The notes under the pieces were generated by a model. The model saw only the letters and a program-made list of their open reading frames with translations. It was not told the origin of the DNA and ran no database searches. From Anaeromyxobacter dehalogenans 2CP-C (GTDB taxonomy: Bacteria > Myxococcota > Myxococcia > Myxococcales > Anaeromyxobacteraceae), in assembly GCF_000013385.1 (NCBI RefSeq), contig NC_007760.1, forward strand, positions 2,233,001-2,297,000: a stretch of DNA of 64,000 nt, written 5' to 3'. Shown in pieces: positions 34,876 through 45,326 of the stretch (position 1 is its first letter; every line of letters begins with the position of its first letter). Both the position numbers and the translations under genes were made by a program.

Positions 34876-35310
34876 ATGTCCACCGCCGAGCCGTGCACTG
34901 CTTGTGAACTCCTCCTGGGCCGCGGCCGCGTGCCCGGCGGGCTGCTGCGCCGCGAGGGCGGCTTCGCGCTGCACGCGCTCGCCGACGCGTCGCCCATCCC
35001 CGGCTGGCTGGTGCTCACCAGCGAGCGCCACGCGCGCGCCTGGTACGACCTCGCGCCCGCCGAGCTCGCCGCCCTCGGGCCGCTCGCCGCGCGGGTGATG
35101 AACGCGCAGCGCGCCGTCCTCGGCGCCGAGCACGTGTACGCGTTCGCGATCGGCGACGCGCTCCGCCACTTCCACCTGCACCTCGTCCCGCGCGCCGCCT
35201 CCACCCCGGAGCGCCTGCGCGGCCGCCGCTGCTTCGAGGGCCGGCCGGAGGACATGCTGGGCGAGGACGCGCTGGCCGCCGCGGCGCGCGCGGTGGCCGC
35301 CGCGCTGTGA
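34876..35310 (+). CDS. HIT-family nucleotide-binding protein
   Basis: 144 residues. The histidine triad is visible as HFHLHLVPR (HxHxH). The N-terminus has CTACELLLGRG, where two Cys may bind zinc. HIT proteins hydrolyse or transfer nucleotide phosphates (AMP-lysine, Ap4A and related substrates). CGGAG precedes the ATG. It converges with the epimerase gene, leaving only 13 bases between the stops. Confidence 0.85.
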   Translation: MSTAEPCTACELLLGRGRVPGGLLRREGGFALHALADASPIPGWLVLTSERHARAWYDLAPAELAALGPLAARVMNAQRAVLGAEHVYAFAIGDALRHFHLHLVPRAASTPERLRGRRCFEGRPEDMLGEDALAAAARAVAAAL

Positions 35311-35323
35311 GCCGGCCCGCGCC

Positions 35324-36175
35324 TCAGGATCGCCGCGCCTCGGGCACGAGCGGGAGGAGCCCCTCCCGGAAGCTCGGGTAGGCGAGCGTCACGCCGAGCG
35401 CGGCGCGCGTCCGCTCGGAGAGGACGCGCCGGTCCGGGCCCGGCGGCGCCACCGTGGCGCGGGCCGGCTCGACGCCGATCCGGTCCGCGATCCAGCGCAC
35501 CACCTCGCGCCGCCGCGCCGGCGCCGCGTCGCTGCCGTGGTAGACCGCCCCCGGCGCGCCGCGGGCGATGGCGGCGAGCACGAACGACACCGCGTCGTCG
35601 AGGTGGCAGAAGTTCATCCAGGCCTGCTCCCCCGCCCCGAGCGCGAGGCGCCCGCTCCGCACCCGCTCCACGATGCCGGCCCGGCCGGGCCCGTACAGGC
35701 CGGACAGGCGCACCACGCACGCCTGGAGCCCCGCCGCGCCCGCCGCCTGGATGGCCCGCTCCGCCTCCGCCAGCACCTCGGCCGTCGGGCCGAGCGGCAT
35801 CGGCGGGCTGGACTCGTCCACGTCCAGGCCGTCGCTCTGGCCGAGCACGCCGGTCGAGCCGGTGTAGACGAGCCGCGCGCCGCAGCGGCGGGCGTGGGCG
35901 AGCAGCGCCCGGTTCGCGTCCAGGTAGGCGGCGCGGTACGCCTCGGGCGTGTCGGAGGTCGCCGACTGGCAGGCGACCACCGCGTCCACCGCCGGGAGCC
36001 GCTCCTCCGCGCCGGGCGCGGCGAGATCCAGGGCGAGCGGCGCGATGCCGGTCGCGGCCAGCGCCGCCGCCCGGGCCGGGTCGCGGCGGATCCCCGTCAC
36101 GCGCCTTCCCTCGAACAGCAGCCGCCTCGCGATCGCCGAGCCGAGCCAGCCGCACCCCGCCACCAGCACGTGCAT
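35324..36175 (-). CDS. NAD(P)-dependent epimerase/dehydratase (atypical extended SDR, YeeZ-like)
   Basis: 283 residues. The Rossmann start is VLVAGCGWLGSAIARRL (GxGxxG). The middle has LVYTGSTGVLGQ, a Ser/Thr-rich active-site strand, and RLSGLYGPGR; the usual YxxxK is not evident, as in SDR atypical subgroup 5. Substrate unknown. A GGAGAGG ribosome site lies before the ATG. It reads toward the HIT gene and is separated by 135 bases from the divergent aldo/keto reductase gene. Confidence 0.87.
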   Translation of the reverse strand: MHVLVAGCGWLGSAIARRLLFEGRRVTGIRRDPARAAALAATGIAPLALDLAAPGAEERLPAVDAVVACQSATSDTPEAYRAAYLDANRALLAHARRCGARLVYTGSTGVLGQSDGLDVDESSPPMPLGPTAEVLAEAERAIQAAGAAGLQACVVRLSGLYGPGRAGIVERVRSGRLALGAGEQAWMNFCHLDDAVSFVLAAIARGAPGAVYHGSDAAPARRREVVRWIADRIGVEPARATVAPPGPDRRVLSERTRAALGVTLAYPSFREGLLPLVPEARRS

Positions 36176-36310
36176 GCGTCACCTCTCCGGGGGATCATCC
36201 CACCGCCGGGCCCGGCCGCGAAACGCGGGCGGTGCGCGGCGGCGCGGCCTGCGTCATTATGTCGTCTCGACCCTCGGTTCGCCGTTCCGCCGCGGGGGTG
36301 AGGAGCCATC

Positions 36311-37144
36311 ATGGCCGGCGCCTGGACGATCCGATCGACCGTGGAGCTTCGCGGCGGCGTGCGCATGCCCGTCCTCGGGCTGGGCGTGTGGCAGTCGCCG
36401 CCCGGCGACGAGACGCGCAACGCGGTGCTCGCCGCGCTGCGGCTCGGGTACCGGCTGGTGGACACCGCCCGCGCCTACCGGAACGAGGAGGACGTGGGCG
36501 CGGCCATCCGCGAGAGCGGCGTGCCCCGCGACGAGGTCTTCGTCACCACCAAGCTCTGGAACTCCGACCACGGCTACGACTCGACCCTGCGCGCCTGCGA
36601 CGAGAGCCTGCGCCGGCTCGGGCTCGACCGGCTCGACCTGTACCTCATCCACTGGCCGGTCCCGAAGCTGCGCGGCGAGACGTGGCGGGCCATGGAGCGG
36701 CTCCTCGCCGACGGGAAGGCCCGGGCCATCGGCGTGTCGAACTACACGGTGCGTCACCTGGACGAGCTGCTGGCCTCGGCGAACGAGCCGCCCTCGGTGA
36801 ACCAGGTCGAGCTGCACCCGTTCCTGCTCCAGCGCGAGCTGGTGGACCACTGCAAGGCGAAGGGCATCCAGGTGGAGGCGTACGGGCCGCTGGTGCGCGG
36901 GCACAAGATGGAGAACCCGGTGCTGCAGCGGGTCGCGCACCGGGTCGGGCGCACGCCGGCGCAGGTGCTCGTCCGCTGGGGCATCGAGCACGGCCTGGTG
37001 ACCATCCCGAAGTCGGTGCACGAGCACCGGATCCGCGAGAACGCCGACGTGTTCGGGTTCTCGCTGTCGCCGGCGGACCTCGCCGCGCTCGACGGGCTCG
37101 ACGAGGGCTACCGGACGAGCTGGGACCCCACCGACGCGCCCTGA
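36311..37144 (+). CDS. Aldo/keto reductase (2,5-diketo-D-gluconate reductase type)
   Basis: 277 residues. The family motifs are in place: GLGVWQSP, catalytic Asp/Tyr in VDTARAYRNEEDVG, Lys in VTTKLWNSDHG, His in LYLIHWPVP, GVSNYTVRHL, NQVELHPFL and the NADPH phosphate site IPKSVHEHRIREN. It reduces small aldehydes and ketones with NADPH; the exact substrate cannot be assigned. GAGGAG gives the ribosome site. Convergent with pgm, only 23 bases between stops. Confidence 0.93.
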   Translation: MAGAWTIRSTVELRGGVRMPVLGLGVWQSPPGDETRNAVLAALRLGYRLVDTARAYRNEEDVGAAIRESGVPRDEVFVTTKLWNSDHGYDSTLRACDESLRRLGLDRLDLYLIHWPVPKLRGETWRAMERLLADGKARAIGVSNYTVRHLDELLASANEPPSVNQVELHPFLLQRELVDHCKAKGIQVEAYGPLVRGHKMENPVLQRVAHRVGRTPAQVLVRWGIEHGLVTIPKSVHEHRIRENADVFGFSLSPADLAALDGLDEGYRTSWDPTDAP

Positions 37145-37167
37145 CGGCCGCGGCGCGCCGCCCGCGC

Positions 37168-38808
<1,641 letters not shown>

Positions 38809-38835
38809 GGAAGGATCCTGGCACGCCCCCGGCCC

Positions 38836-38864
38836 TTGTCACGACCTCGTGCGGGCCCGACAAT
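38836..38864 (+). promoter_or_regulatory. Sigma-70-type promoter of the phosphodiester glycosidase gene
   Basis: TTGTCA (5/6 match), 17 bases, GACAAT (4/6 match). The -10 ends seven bases before the ATG at 38872, so the message is predicted to be leaderless. Confidence 0.6.
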
Positions 38865-38871
38865 GCGCGGG

Positions 38872-39675
38872 ATGCCCGCGCTCGCCCTCGCCGCCCTCCT
38901 CGCGCTCGGCGCCGCCCCGACCGCCGCCCCGGCCGGCTTCCAGGCGCTCGAGCCCGGGCTGGAGCTGGGCCAGTTCGACGGCCCGCCCGGCGTCGCGGGC
39001 GACGGGAAGATCGTGGTGGTGCGCATCGACCCGGCCCGCTTCGAGCTGCGGCTCCTGAACGCCTCCGCGCCCAGCCACGGCGGGCTGCTCACCGCGCGCG
39101 CCTGGGCGGAGCGGGCCGGCGCGTCGGCCGCGATCAACGCGAGCATGTACCAGGAGGACTTCCGCACCAGCGTCTCGCTCATGCGGACCCGCGAGCACGT
39201 GAACCAGCGGCGCGTCTCGCGCGACCGCACCGTGCTCGCGTTCGACCCGCTGGAGCGCGGCCTCCCCGCGGTGCGGATGATCGACCGCGACTGCGAAGAC
39301 CTCGACGGCGCCCTGCGCGGCTACGGCGCGGCGGTGCAGTCGATCCGGATGGTCTCCTGCCAGCGCAAGAACGTCTGGGCCCCGTCGGCGCGCCGGACCT
39401 CCGCCGCGGCCGTCGGCGTGGACGGCAAGGGGCGCGTGCTGTTCATCCACGCGCGGAGCGCCTGGCCGGTGCACGAGCTGGTCAACGCGCTGCTCGCGCT
39501 GCCGCTCGACCTGCGGCAGGCGATGTACGTCGAGGGCGGCCCGGAGGCGCAGCTGTTCGTGCGCGGCGGCGGGCGCGAGCTGGAGCGGGTGGGCGCGTTC
39601 GAGGCGGCGCCGGCGGCCGACAACCGAGACGCCTGGCCGGTGCCGAACGTGATCGCGGCCGTGCGCCGGCGCTAG
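38872..39675 (+). CDS. Secreted phosphodiester glycosidase-like (NAGPA domain) protein
   Basis: 267 residues with a signal peptide (cleavage after APTAAPA). The NAGPA-type fold shows in INASMYQEDF, LFIHARSAWPVHELVNALL and YVEGGPEAQLFV. Relatives include the N-acetylglucosamine-1-phosphodiester glycosidase and bacterial exopolysaccharide-associated proteins such as YigE. The ATG at 38872 is preferred over 38863 because of its spacing from a good promoter. It precedes the cellulose-synthase fusion gene by 110 bases on the same strand, so a role in polysaccharide modification is plausible but unproven. Confidence 0.85.
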   Translation: MPALALAALLALGAAPTAAPAGFQALEPGLELGQFDGPPGVAGDGKIVVVRIDPARFELRLLNASAPSHGGLLTARAWAERAGASAAINASMYQEDFRTSVSLMRTREHVNQRRVSRDRTVLAFDPLERGLPAVRMIDRDCEDLDGALRGYGAAVQSIRMVSCQRKNVWAPSARRTSAAAVGVDGKGRVLFIHARSAWPVHELVNALLALPLDLRQAMYVEGGPEAQLFVRGGGRELERVGAFEAAPAADNRDAWPVPNVIAAVRRR

Positions 39676-39785
39676 CGGGCGCGGCCCCGCCACGCCCGGC
39701 GAGCCCCGCGGCGTCCGCCCCGACGTGGGCCCGCCCCCGGCGCGGCGCTTCCCCCGGGCGGCACGGGCCCCCACCGTGCGCCGCG

Positions 39786-42700
39786 ATGCGGCCGACCGCG
39801 CGGAACCTCGCCCCCCTGCTCGCCGTCCTGTGCGCCCCGCCCGCCCTGCTCGCGGGGTGCGGCCACGCGGAGCCGCGCCCGCGGGCGGCCGCGCAGGACC
39901 GCGACGGGCTCTCCGCCCTGTGGAGCTACTACCGGTACACCCACGTGCAGGGCGGACGGGTGGCGGCGCTCGACGAGGGCGGCGTCACCACCTCGGAGGG
40001 CCAGGGCTACGCCATGCTCCGCGCGGTGTGGATGGACGACCGCGCCACGCTGGACGCGGTCTGGCGCTGGACGCGCGAGAACCTGGCGGTGCGCGAGGAT
40101 CGGCTGCTGGCGTGGCGCTGGCTGGACGGCAAGGTCAAGGACCGCAACGCCGCCACCGACGCGGACCAGGACGTGGCCCTCGCGCTGGTGCTCGCGTCCC
40201 GCCGCTTCGGCGACCCGCGCTACCTCGAGGCGGCGCGCCCGCTGCTCGCCGACATCTGGGCGCGCGAGGTGATCCGCGCCGGCGGCCGCTGGCTCCCCAC
40301 CGGCGGCAACTGGGCGCCCGCGGAGCGCTACCCCACCCTCCACGTCGCCTACCTCGCGCCGTACGCCTACCAGGTGTTCGCCGACGTCGATCCGGAGCGG
40401 CCCTGGGCCGAGCTGGTCGAGTCGAGCTACCAGGTGCTGCGGTTCCTGATGATCGAGAAGGGCCTGGCGCTCCCGCCCGAGCGCATCTGGGTGGACCCGC
40501 GCACCGGCGAGCTGCTGCTGGCGCGCCCGGGCGGGCAGCCGGACGCGTTCGGCTACGACGCGGTGCCCGTCTACTGGCGCGTGGCGCTCGACGCGCGCTG
40601 GTTCGGGCGGCGAGGCGAGGCGGAGCTGCGCGCCCGGCTGCTCCGCTTCCCGGCCGAGGCGTTCCGCGACGAGGGGCGCCTGCGCGAGCGGTACACGACC
40701 TCGGGCCGCCCCCTCTCCGAGCTGGACGGGCTCCCCCACCTCGCCTCGGTGCAGGCGCTCGCGCAGCTCGAGGATCCCGAGCTGGCGCGCGCCATGCGGG
40801 CGTCGAAGCTGGACGCGCTGTTCGACCGGGCCCTCTCCGGCGAGGCGACGCCCTACTACCTCCACAACTGGCTCTGGTTCGGGCGCGCCCTGGAGGCCGG
40901 GCTCCTGCGCCGCTTCGACGAGCCGCTCGCGTTCCTCTCCTCGCTGGACTGGGGCGCGTTCCGCGACCGCTTCCCGCTGCTCCCGGTCGCGCTGGCGGTC
41001 GTGCTCGCGCCGCTCGCGCGGCGGCTCTGGCCGGCGCGGGCGGCGCTGGTGGCGCTCGCGCTCGGCCTGTCGATCCGGTACCTCGCCTGGCGCGCCGGCT
41101 CGACGCTCAACTTCGTCGAGCCGCTCGGCCCCGCCCTCTCGCTGGCGCTCCTCGCCGCGGAGGCGTACGCGCTCTCCACCGTCGCGCTCCTCGTGGTGCA
41201 GGTCGGGCTCCGCCACCGCGCCCGCCCGCCCGAGCCGCCGCTCGGGGCCGGCGAGCCGCACCCGTCGGTGGACGTGATGGTGCCCATCTACTCCGAGCCG
41301 CTCGACATCCTCGACAAGACGCTCGCCGCCTGCGCCGCCCTGCGCTACCCGCGGAAGACCATCGTGGTCTGCGACGACTCGCACCGCGAGGAGGTGGCCC
41401 GGCTCGCGGCCGAGCACGGCGCCCGCTACCTGGCCGGCCCGCGCCGGCACGCCAAGGCCGGCAACCTGAACGCCGCGCTGGCCCGGACCGACGGCGAGCT
41501 GGTGGTGGTGTTCGACACCGACCACGTGCCCACCGCCGCGTTCCTGGAGCGGACCGTGCCGTGCTTCCGCGACCCGCGGCTCGGCGTGGTCCAGACCCCG
41601 CACCACTTCTACAACCCCGACGTCTTCCAGCGCGCGCTCGGCGCGCCGGCCTCGGTGCCGAACGAGGCGGACCTGTTCAACCACGCCATCCAGGGCGGGC
41701 GGGACCGCTGGGGCGGGGCGTTCTTCGTGGGCAGCGGCGCGGTGTTCCGCCGCGAGGCGCTCGCCTCGGTGGGCGGCTTCCACCTGCTCTCCATCACCGA
41801 GGACATCCACACCAGCCAGAAGCTGCACGCGGGGGGCTGGCGCACGCGCTTCGTGGACGAGGACCTCGCCGCCGGGCTCTCCGCCGAGGACCTGGCGAGC
41901 TACGTGGTGCAGCGGCGGCGCTGGATGCTCGGCTGCCTGCAGATCTTCTTCCGCGACAACCCGCTGCTCCAGCGCGGGCTGCCGCTGCGCCACCGCCTCG
42001 GCTACCTCGCCTCGCTCTGGTACTTCTTCTTCCCGCTGGCCCGGCTGGTGTTCTTCGCCACGCCGCTCGCGTACCTCCTGTTCCACCTGCACCCGCTGTT
42101 CGCCGAGCTGCCGGTGCTGCTCGCCTACCTCGTCCCGCACCTGGTCGCCGCGCCGCTCGCGGCGTCCGCGCTGGTGCCGGGCTGGCCGCGGCTGCTCTGG
42201 GGCGGCCTGTACGAGGGCGCGGTGGCGTTCCCGCTGGCGCGCGCCACGCTCGACCTGCTCCTGCCGAGGCGGCTCGGCTTCAAGGTGACGCCCAAGGGCG
42301 TGCGCTCCGAGCGGCGCCGCTTCGACCTGCGCACCTCGGCGTTCACGCTCGCCGCCGCGGCGGTCGGGCTCCTCGCCATCGCCAAGGGCGCGGCGGAGCT
42401 GTGGGCGTTCGGCATCGAGGTCGAGGCGTACGCGTTCAACCTGGCCTGGGCGGGCGCGAACCTGGTCTCGGTGCTGCTCGCGCTGCTCGTCGCCTGGGAG
42501 CGCCCGCAGCGGCGCGAGGACGAGCGGATCCGGCGGCGCGTGCCGGTGCGGCTGGAGGCGCCGGGGCTGTCGCTCGAGGCGAGCACGCTCGACCTCGCCC
42601 GCGGCGGGGCCGCGGTGGCGCTGCCGCCCGGCGCCGCGCTGCCGGCCGAGGTCGAGGTGACGTTCGACGGGCCCGAGGGGCTCCGCCTCCGCGCGCGCGT

Positions 42701-43208
42701 CGCCTACGTCGAGCCGGTGGACGGGGCGCCGCGCGCCGGGCTCGCGTTCCAGGGCGTCGGCGCGGCCGAGGCGCGCGCGCTGGTCCGGATCGCGTTCTCG
42801 GCCGACGGGGCGCACGCGGGCGCGCACGACGGGCGCAGCCGGTGGCAGGCGGCCATGGCCTGGCACCTGCTCGCCGGGCTGTGGCGGGCGGTCCGGCCGC
42901 TCCGCCCGCGGCGGCGCCTCGGGGCGCGGCGCCGGACGCTGCGCCCGCTCCGGCTGTGCGGCGCGGGGCGCGCCTGCCGGGCCCTCGCGGTGGACGCGTC
43001 GGCGGGGGGGCTGGGGCTCGTCGCGGCCGGCGCGAGGGGTGCGATCCCCGCGCCGGGCACGGCGCTGGCGCTGCTCGCCCCGGAGGGGATCGGCTGGGCC
43101 CGCGTGGTCCACGCACGGCGCATCCTCCCGGGCCTGTGGCGGCTGGGGCTGGCGCTCCAGGCGGAGCCCGTCCCGGGCGCCGAGCCGCATGCCTACCTTG
43201 CTGCCTGA
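39786..43208 (+). CDS. Fused GH8 endoglucanase - BcsA-type cellulose synthase - tandem PilZ protein
   Basis: 1140 residues. An N-terminal signal has lipobox LLAGC (Cys25). A GH8 cellulase domain follows (about 40-380, BcsZ-like) with proton donor Glu71 in TTSEGQGYAM, and TDADQD at 124-129 and GYDAVPVYW. Three membrane spans (about 397-475) lead to a GT2 synthase domain with VVCDDSH, FDTDH at 576-580, TED at 671-673 and QRRRW at 709-713, then about four more spans. A PilZ domain follows (RRRVPVR, DLARGGA), and a second PilZ-like one (RRxxxRR, DASAGGLG). Spans place the cellulase outside and synthase and PilZ inside. It would polymerise beta-glucan under c-di-GMP control and trim it on export. 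BcsA and BcsZ are normally separate proteins. Confidence 0.92.
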   Translation: MRPTARNLAPLLAVLCAPPALLAGCGHAEPRPRAAAQDRDGLSALWSYYRYTHVQGGRVAALDEGGVTTSEGQGYAMLRAVWMDDRATLDAVWRWTRENLAVREDRLLAWRWLDGKVKDRNAATDADQDVALALVLASRRFGDPRYLEAARPLLADIWAREVIRAGGRWLPTGGNWAPAERYPTLHVAYLAPYAYQVFADVDPERPWAELVESSYQVLRFLMIEKGLALPPERIWVDPRTGELLLARPGGQPDAFGYDAVPVYWRVALDARWFGRRGEAELRARLLRFPAEAFRDEGRLRERYTTSGRPLSELDGLPHLASVQALAQLEDPELARAMRASKLDALFDRALSGEATPYYLHNWLWFGRALEAGLLRRFDEPLAFLSSLDWGAFRDRFPLLPVALAVVLAPLARRLWPARAALVALALGLSIRYLAWRAGSTLNFVEPLGPALSLALLAAEAYALSTVALLVVQVGLRHRARPPEPPLGAGEPHPSVDVMVPIYSEPLDILDKTLAACAALRYPRKTIVVCDDSHREEVARLAAEHGARYLAGPRRHAKAGNLNAALARTDGELVVVFDTDHVPTAAFLERTVPCFRDPRLGVVQTPHHFYNPDVFQRALGAPASVPNEADLFNHAIQGGRDRWGGAFFVGSGAVFRREALASVGGFHLLSITEDIHTSQKLHAGGWRTRFVDEDLAAGLSAEDLASYVVQRRRWMLGCLQIFFRDNPLLQRGLPLRHRLGYLASLWYFFFPLARLVFFATPLAYLLFHLHPLFAELPVLLAYLVPHLVAAPLAASALVPGWPRLLWGGLYEGAVAFPLARATLDLLLPRRLGFKVTPKGVRSERRRFDLRTSAFTLAAAAVGLLAIAKGAAELWAFGIEVEAYAFNLAWAGANLVSVLLALLVAWERPQRREDERIRRRVPVRLEAPGLSLEASTLDLARGGAAVALPPGAALPAEVEVTFDGPEGLRLRARVAYVEPVDGAPRAGLAFQGVGAAEARALVRIAFSADGAHAGAHDGRSRWQAAMAWHLLAGLWRAVRPLRPRRRLGARRRTLRPLRLCGAGRACRALAVDASAGGLGLVAAGARGAIPAPGTALALLAPEGIGWARVVHARRILPGLWRLGLALQAEPVPGAEPHAYLAA

Positions 43209-43238
43209 CGACCTGACGCTCGAGGGGAGTCCCGCCCG

Positions 43239-45326
43239 ATGATCCGAACCCTCCGCGCCGCCGCGCTCGCGGCCGCGCTCGCGCTGCCCGCCGCCGCCCG
43301 GCCCGCCGGGATCTCCGAGGCCTGGTACCTCGCGCGCGGGCGCGCCAACCTGCGCATCGGCAACTGCGCCGCCGCGGTGGAGGCCTACCGCAAGGCGCTC
43401 GCCGAGAACCCGCGCGGCCGCGAGGCGTCGCGCGGCGTGGCGCTGGCGCTGCTCCAGAACGGCGACACCGACCTCGCGGTCGCGGAGCTGGACCGCCACC
43501 TGGCGCGGTTCCCCGACGACGCGGAGCTGGCGTTCCGGCAGGCCGGGCTGCTGCAGTGGTCGCGCTACGCCTACCGCTCGAGGGACGCGGTGCGCTACCT
43601 GCGCATGGGCCTGGCGGTGCGGGACGATCCCGCCCGGCGGCGCGAGCTGGCGCGGCTGCTGGCGCGCGAGCGCGCCGCGCTGGGCGAGGCGCTCGCCGAG
43701 TACGACCGGCTGCTCGCGGCGGCCCCGGACGACCGGACGCTCCGCGACGAGCGGCTGCGGCTGCTGCTCTGGGATCCGGCGCGGCGCGAGGCGGCGGTCG
43801 AGGAGCTGCGCCGCCGCCGGCGCGAGGCGCCCGGCGACGCGGCCGCGACCCGCGCGCTGGCCGGGCTGCTCGCCGCCGACGCGCGCACCGCCGGCGAGGC
43901 GGTGGGCCTGTACGACGAGCTGCTCGGGCGCCGGCCCGACGACGCGGAGCTGGCGCTGGGTCGTGCGCGGGCGCTCTCGAAGGCCGGGCGGCGCGCCGAG
44001 GCGCGCGACGCGTACGCGCGGGCGATCGCGCTCCGCCCGTCGGCCGAGGCGCGCCTGGAGCGGGCCGAGCTGCTCGCGGCCGACCCGGCCACCCGCGGCG
44101 AGGCCCGCGCCGAGTACCAGGCGGTGCTGCGGGCCGAGCCGCGCTCGCGGCGCGCGCGGCTCGGGCTGGCGCGCGTGCTCGGCGCCCGCAAGGAGACGAG
44201 CGGCGAGGCCATCGCCGCTTACGAGACGGTGCTCGCCTCGGCGCCGCAGGACGCCGAGGCGCACCGCGGGCTGGCGCAGGCGTACGCGTGGAACGGCGAC
44301 CCCGACCGCGCGCTGGCCCACGGGGACCTGGCCGGCCGCTACGGCCCGGCCCGGCCCGAGCTGGCGGCGCTGGAGCGCGACCTGCGCCGCGGGCGCGAGC
44401 CGGCGGCGGGCGGCCTGGCGCGGGCGCTGGCGCAGACGGGCGGGGACTTCGCGATCTCGTCGGCCGGCGCGTTCGCCACCGGCCGCACCGACCCGACGCC
44501 GTTCACGACCGGCGCGGTGGAGGCCGGCGCCGCGGCGCACCGCGGCCCGGACGGCGCGCGCGCCGAGGGCGCGCAGGTGCGCGTCACCGGCCGCTGGCGC
44601 CCCGACCCGGCCTGGCGCCTCGACGCGGCGGGCGGGTGGGACGGCGCGCGGCGCGCCGGCCAGGGCTTCCAGGGCGCGCTCGGGCTCGAGGCGACGCTCG
44701 GGGCGGCCACCCTGGCGGCCTCCGTCTCGCGCGCGCCGCGCCTGGACTCCTTCCGCGCCTACGCCGGCGAGCTCGTGGACGGGCGCGTCGTCGGCGCCGC
44801 CTCCGAGACCGTCGCCGCGCTGCGGGTGGCGCTCGCCGGCCGGGACCTCCGGGGCGAGCTGTCGGCGCGGGCGGGGACCGTGTCCGGCGCCGGCTTCCGC
44901 TCCACGCTCCTCGCCGGCGTCGCCGCGCGCGCCGATCGCGTGCTGGCCCGGCCCGGCGGCTTCGAGCTGGCCGCCGGCGGCGCGGTCGAGGCGGTGCACC
45001 ACGCCCGCGATCTCTCCGGCGACGGGCCGGTGCCCGACCCGGCCGCCCCGCGCCTCTTCTCGCCCCCGCTGCACGCCACCGCCTCGCCGCGCCTCTCGCT
45101 GGCGCGCGACGACGGCCTGGCCGGGCGCCTCGTCCTCGACGCCGGCCCGGCCGTGCAGCTCACCACCGGCGCGCGCGGCGCGGTCCGCGCCGGCGGCGAC
45201 GCCCGCGCCGCGGTGCTCCGCCGGATCGGGCGGCTCCAGCTCTCCGCCGAGGCCCGCTACGGCCGGCTCGCCTCGGTGCACGCCGCGTTCAGCGGCGCGG
45301 TCGGGGCGGAGATCCTCTTTCCGTGA
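43239..45326 (+). CDS. BcsC-like TPR and beta-barrel exopolysaccharide export protein
   Basis: 695 residues with a signal peptide (after LPAAARPA). About residues 25-390 are tetratricopeptide repeats (AWYLARGRANLRIGNCAAAVE and many following helical pairs). About 400-695 alternate in a beta-barrel pattern and end in Phe-Pro, like outer-membrane proteins. BcsC binds nascent cellulose in the periplasm with its TPRs and passes it through an outer-membrane barrel. It follows the synthase fusion by 30 bases and overlaps the pseudokinase start (GTGA). It is shorter than E. coli BcsC (about 1150 residues), with fewer repeats. Confidence 0.85.
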   Translation: MIRTLRAAALAAALALPAAARPAGISEAWYLARGRANLRIGNCAAAVEAYRKALAENPRGREASRGVALALLQNGDTDLAVAELDRHLARFPDDAELAFRQAGLLQWSRYAYRSRDAVRYLRMGLAVRDDPARRRELARLLARERAALGEALAEYDRLLAAAPDDRTLRDERLRLLLWDPARREAAVEELRRRRREAPGDAAATRALAGLLAADARTAGEAVGLYDELLGRRPDDAELALGRARALSKAGRRAEARDAYARAIALRPSAEARLERAELLAADPATRGEARAEYQAVLRAEPRSRRARLGLARVLGARKETSGEAIAAYETVLASAPQDAEAHRGLAQAYAWNGDPDRALAHGDLAGRYGPARPELAALERDLRRGREPAAGGLARALAQTGGDFAISSAGAFATGRTDPTPFTTGAVEAGAAAHRGPDGARAEGAQVRVTGRWRPDPAWRLDAAGGWDGARRAGQGFQGALGLEATLGAATLAASVSRAPRLDSFRAYAGELVDGRVVGAASETVAALRVALAGRDLRGELSARAGTVSGAGFRSTLLAGVAARADRVLARPGGFELAAGGAVEAVHHARDLSGDGPVPDPAAPRLFSPPLHATASPRLSLARDDGLAGRLVLDAGPAVQLTTGARGAVRAGGDARAAVLRRIGRLQLSAEARYGRLASVHAAFSGAVGAEILFP

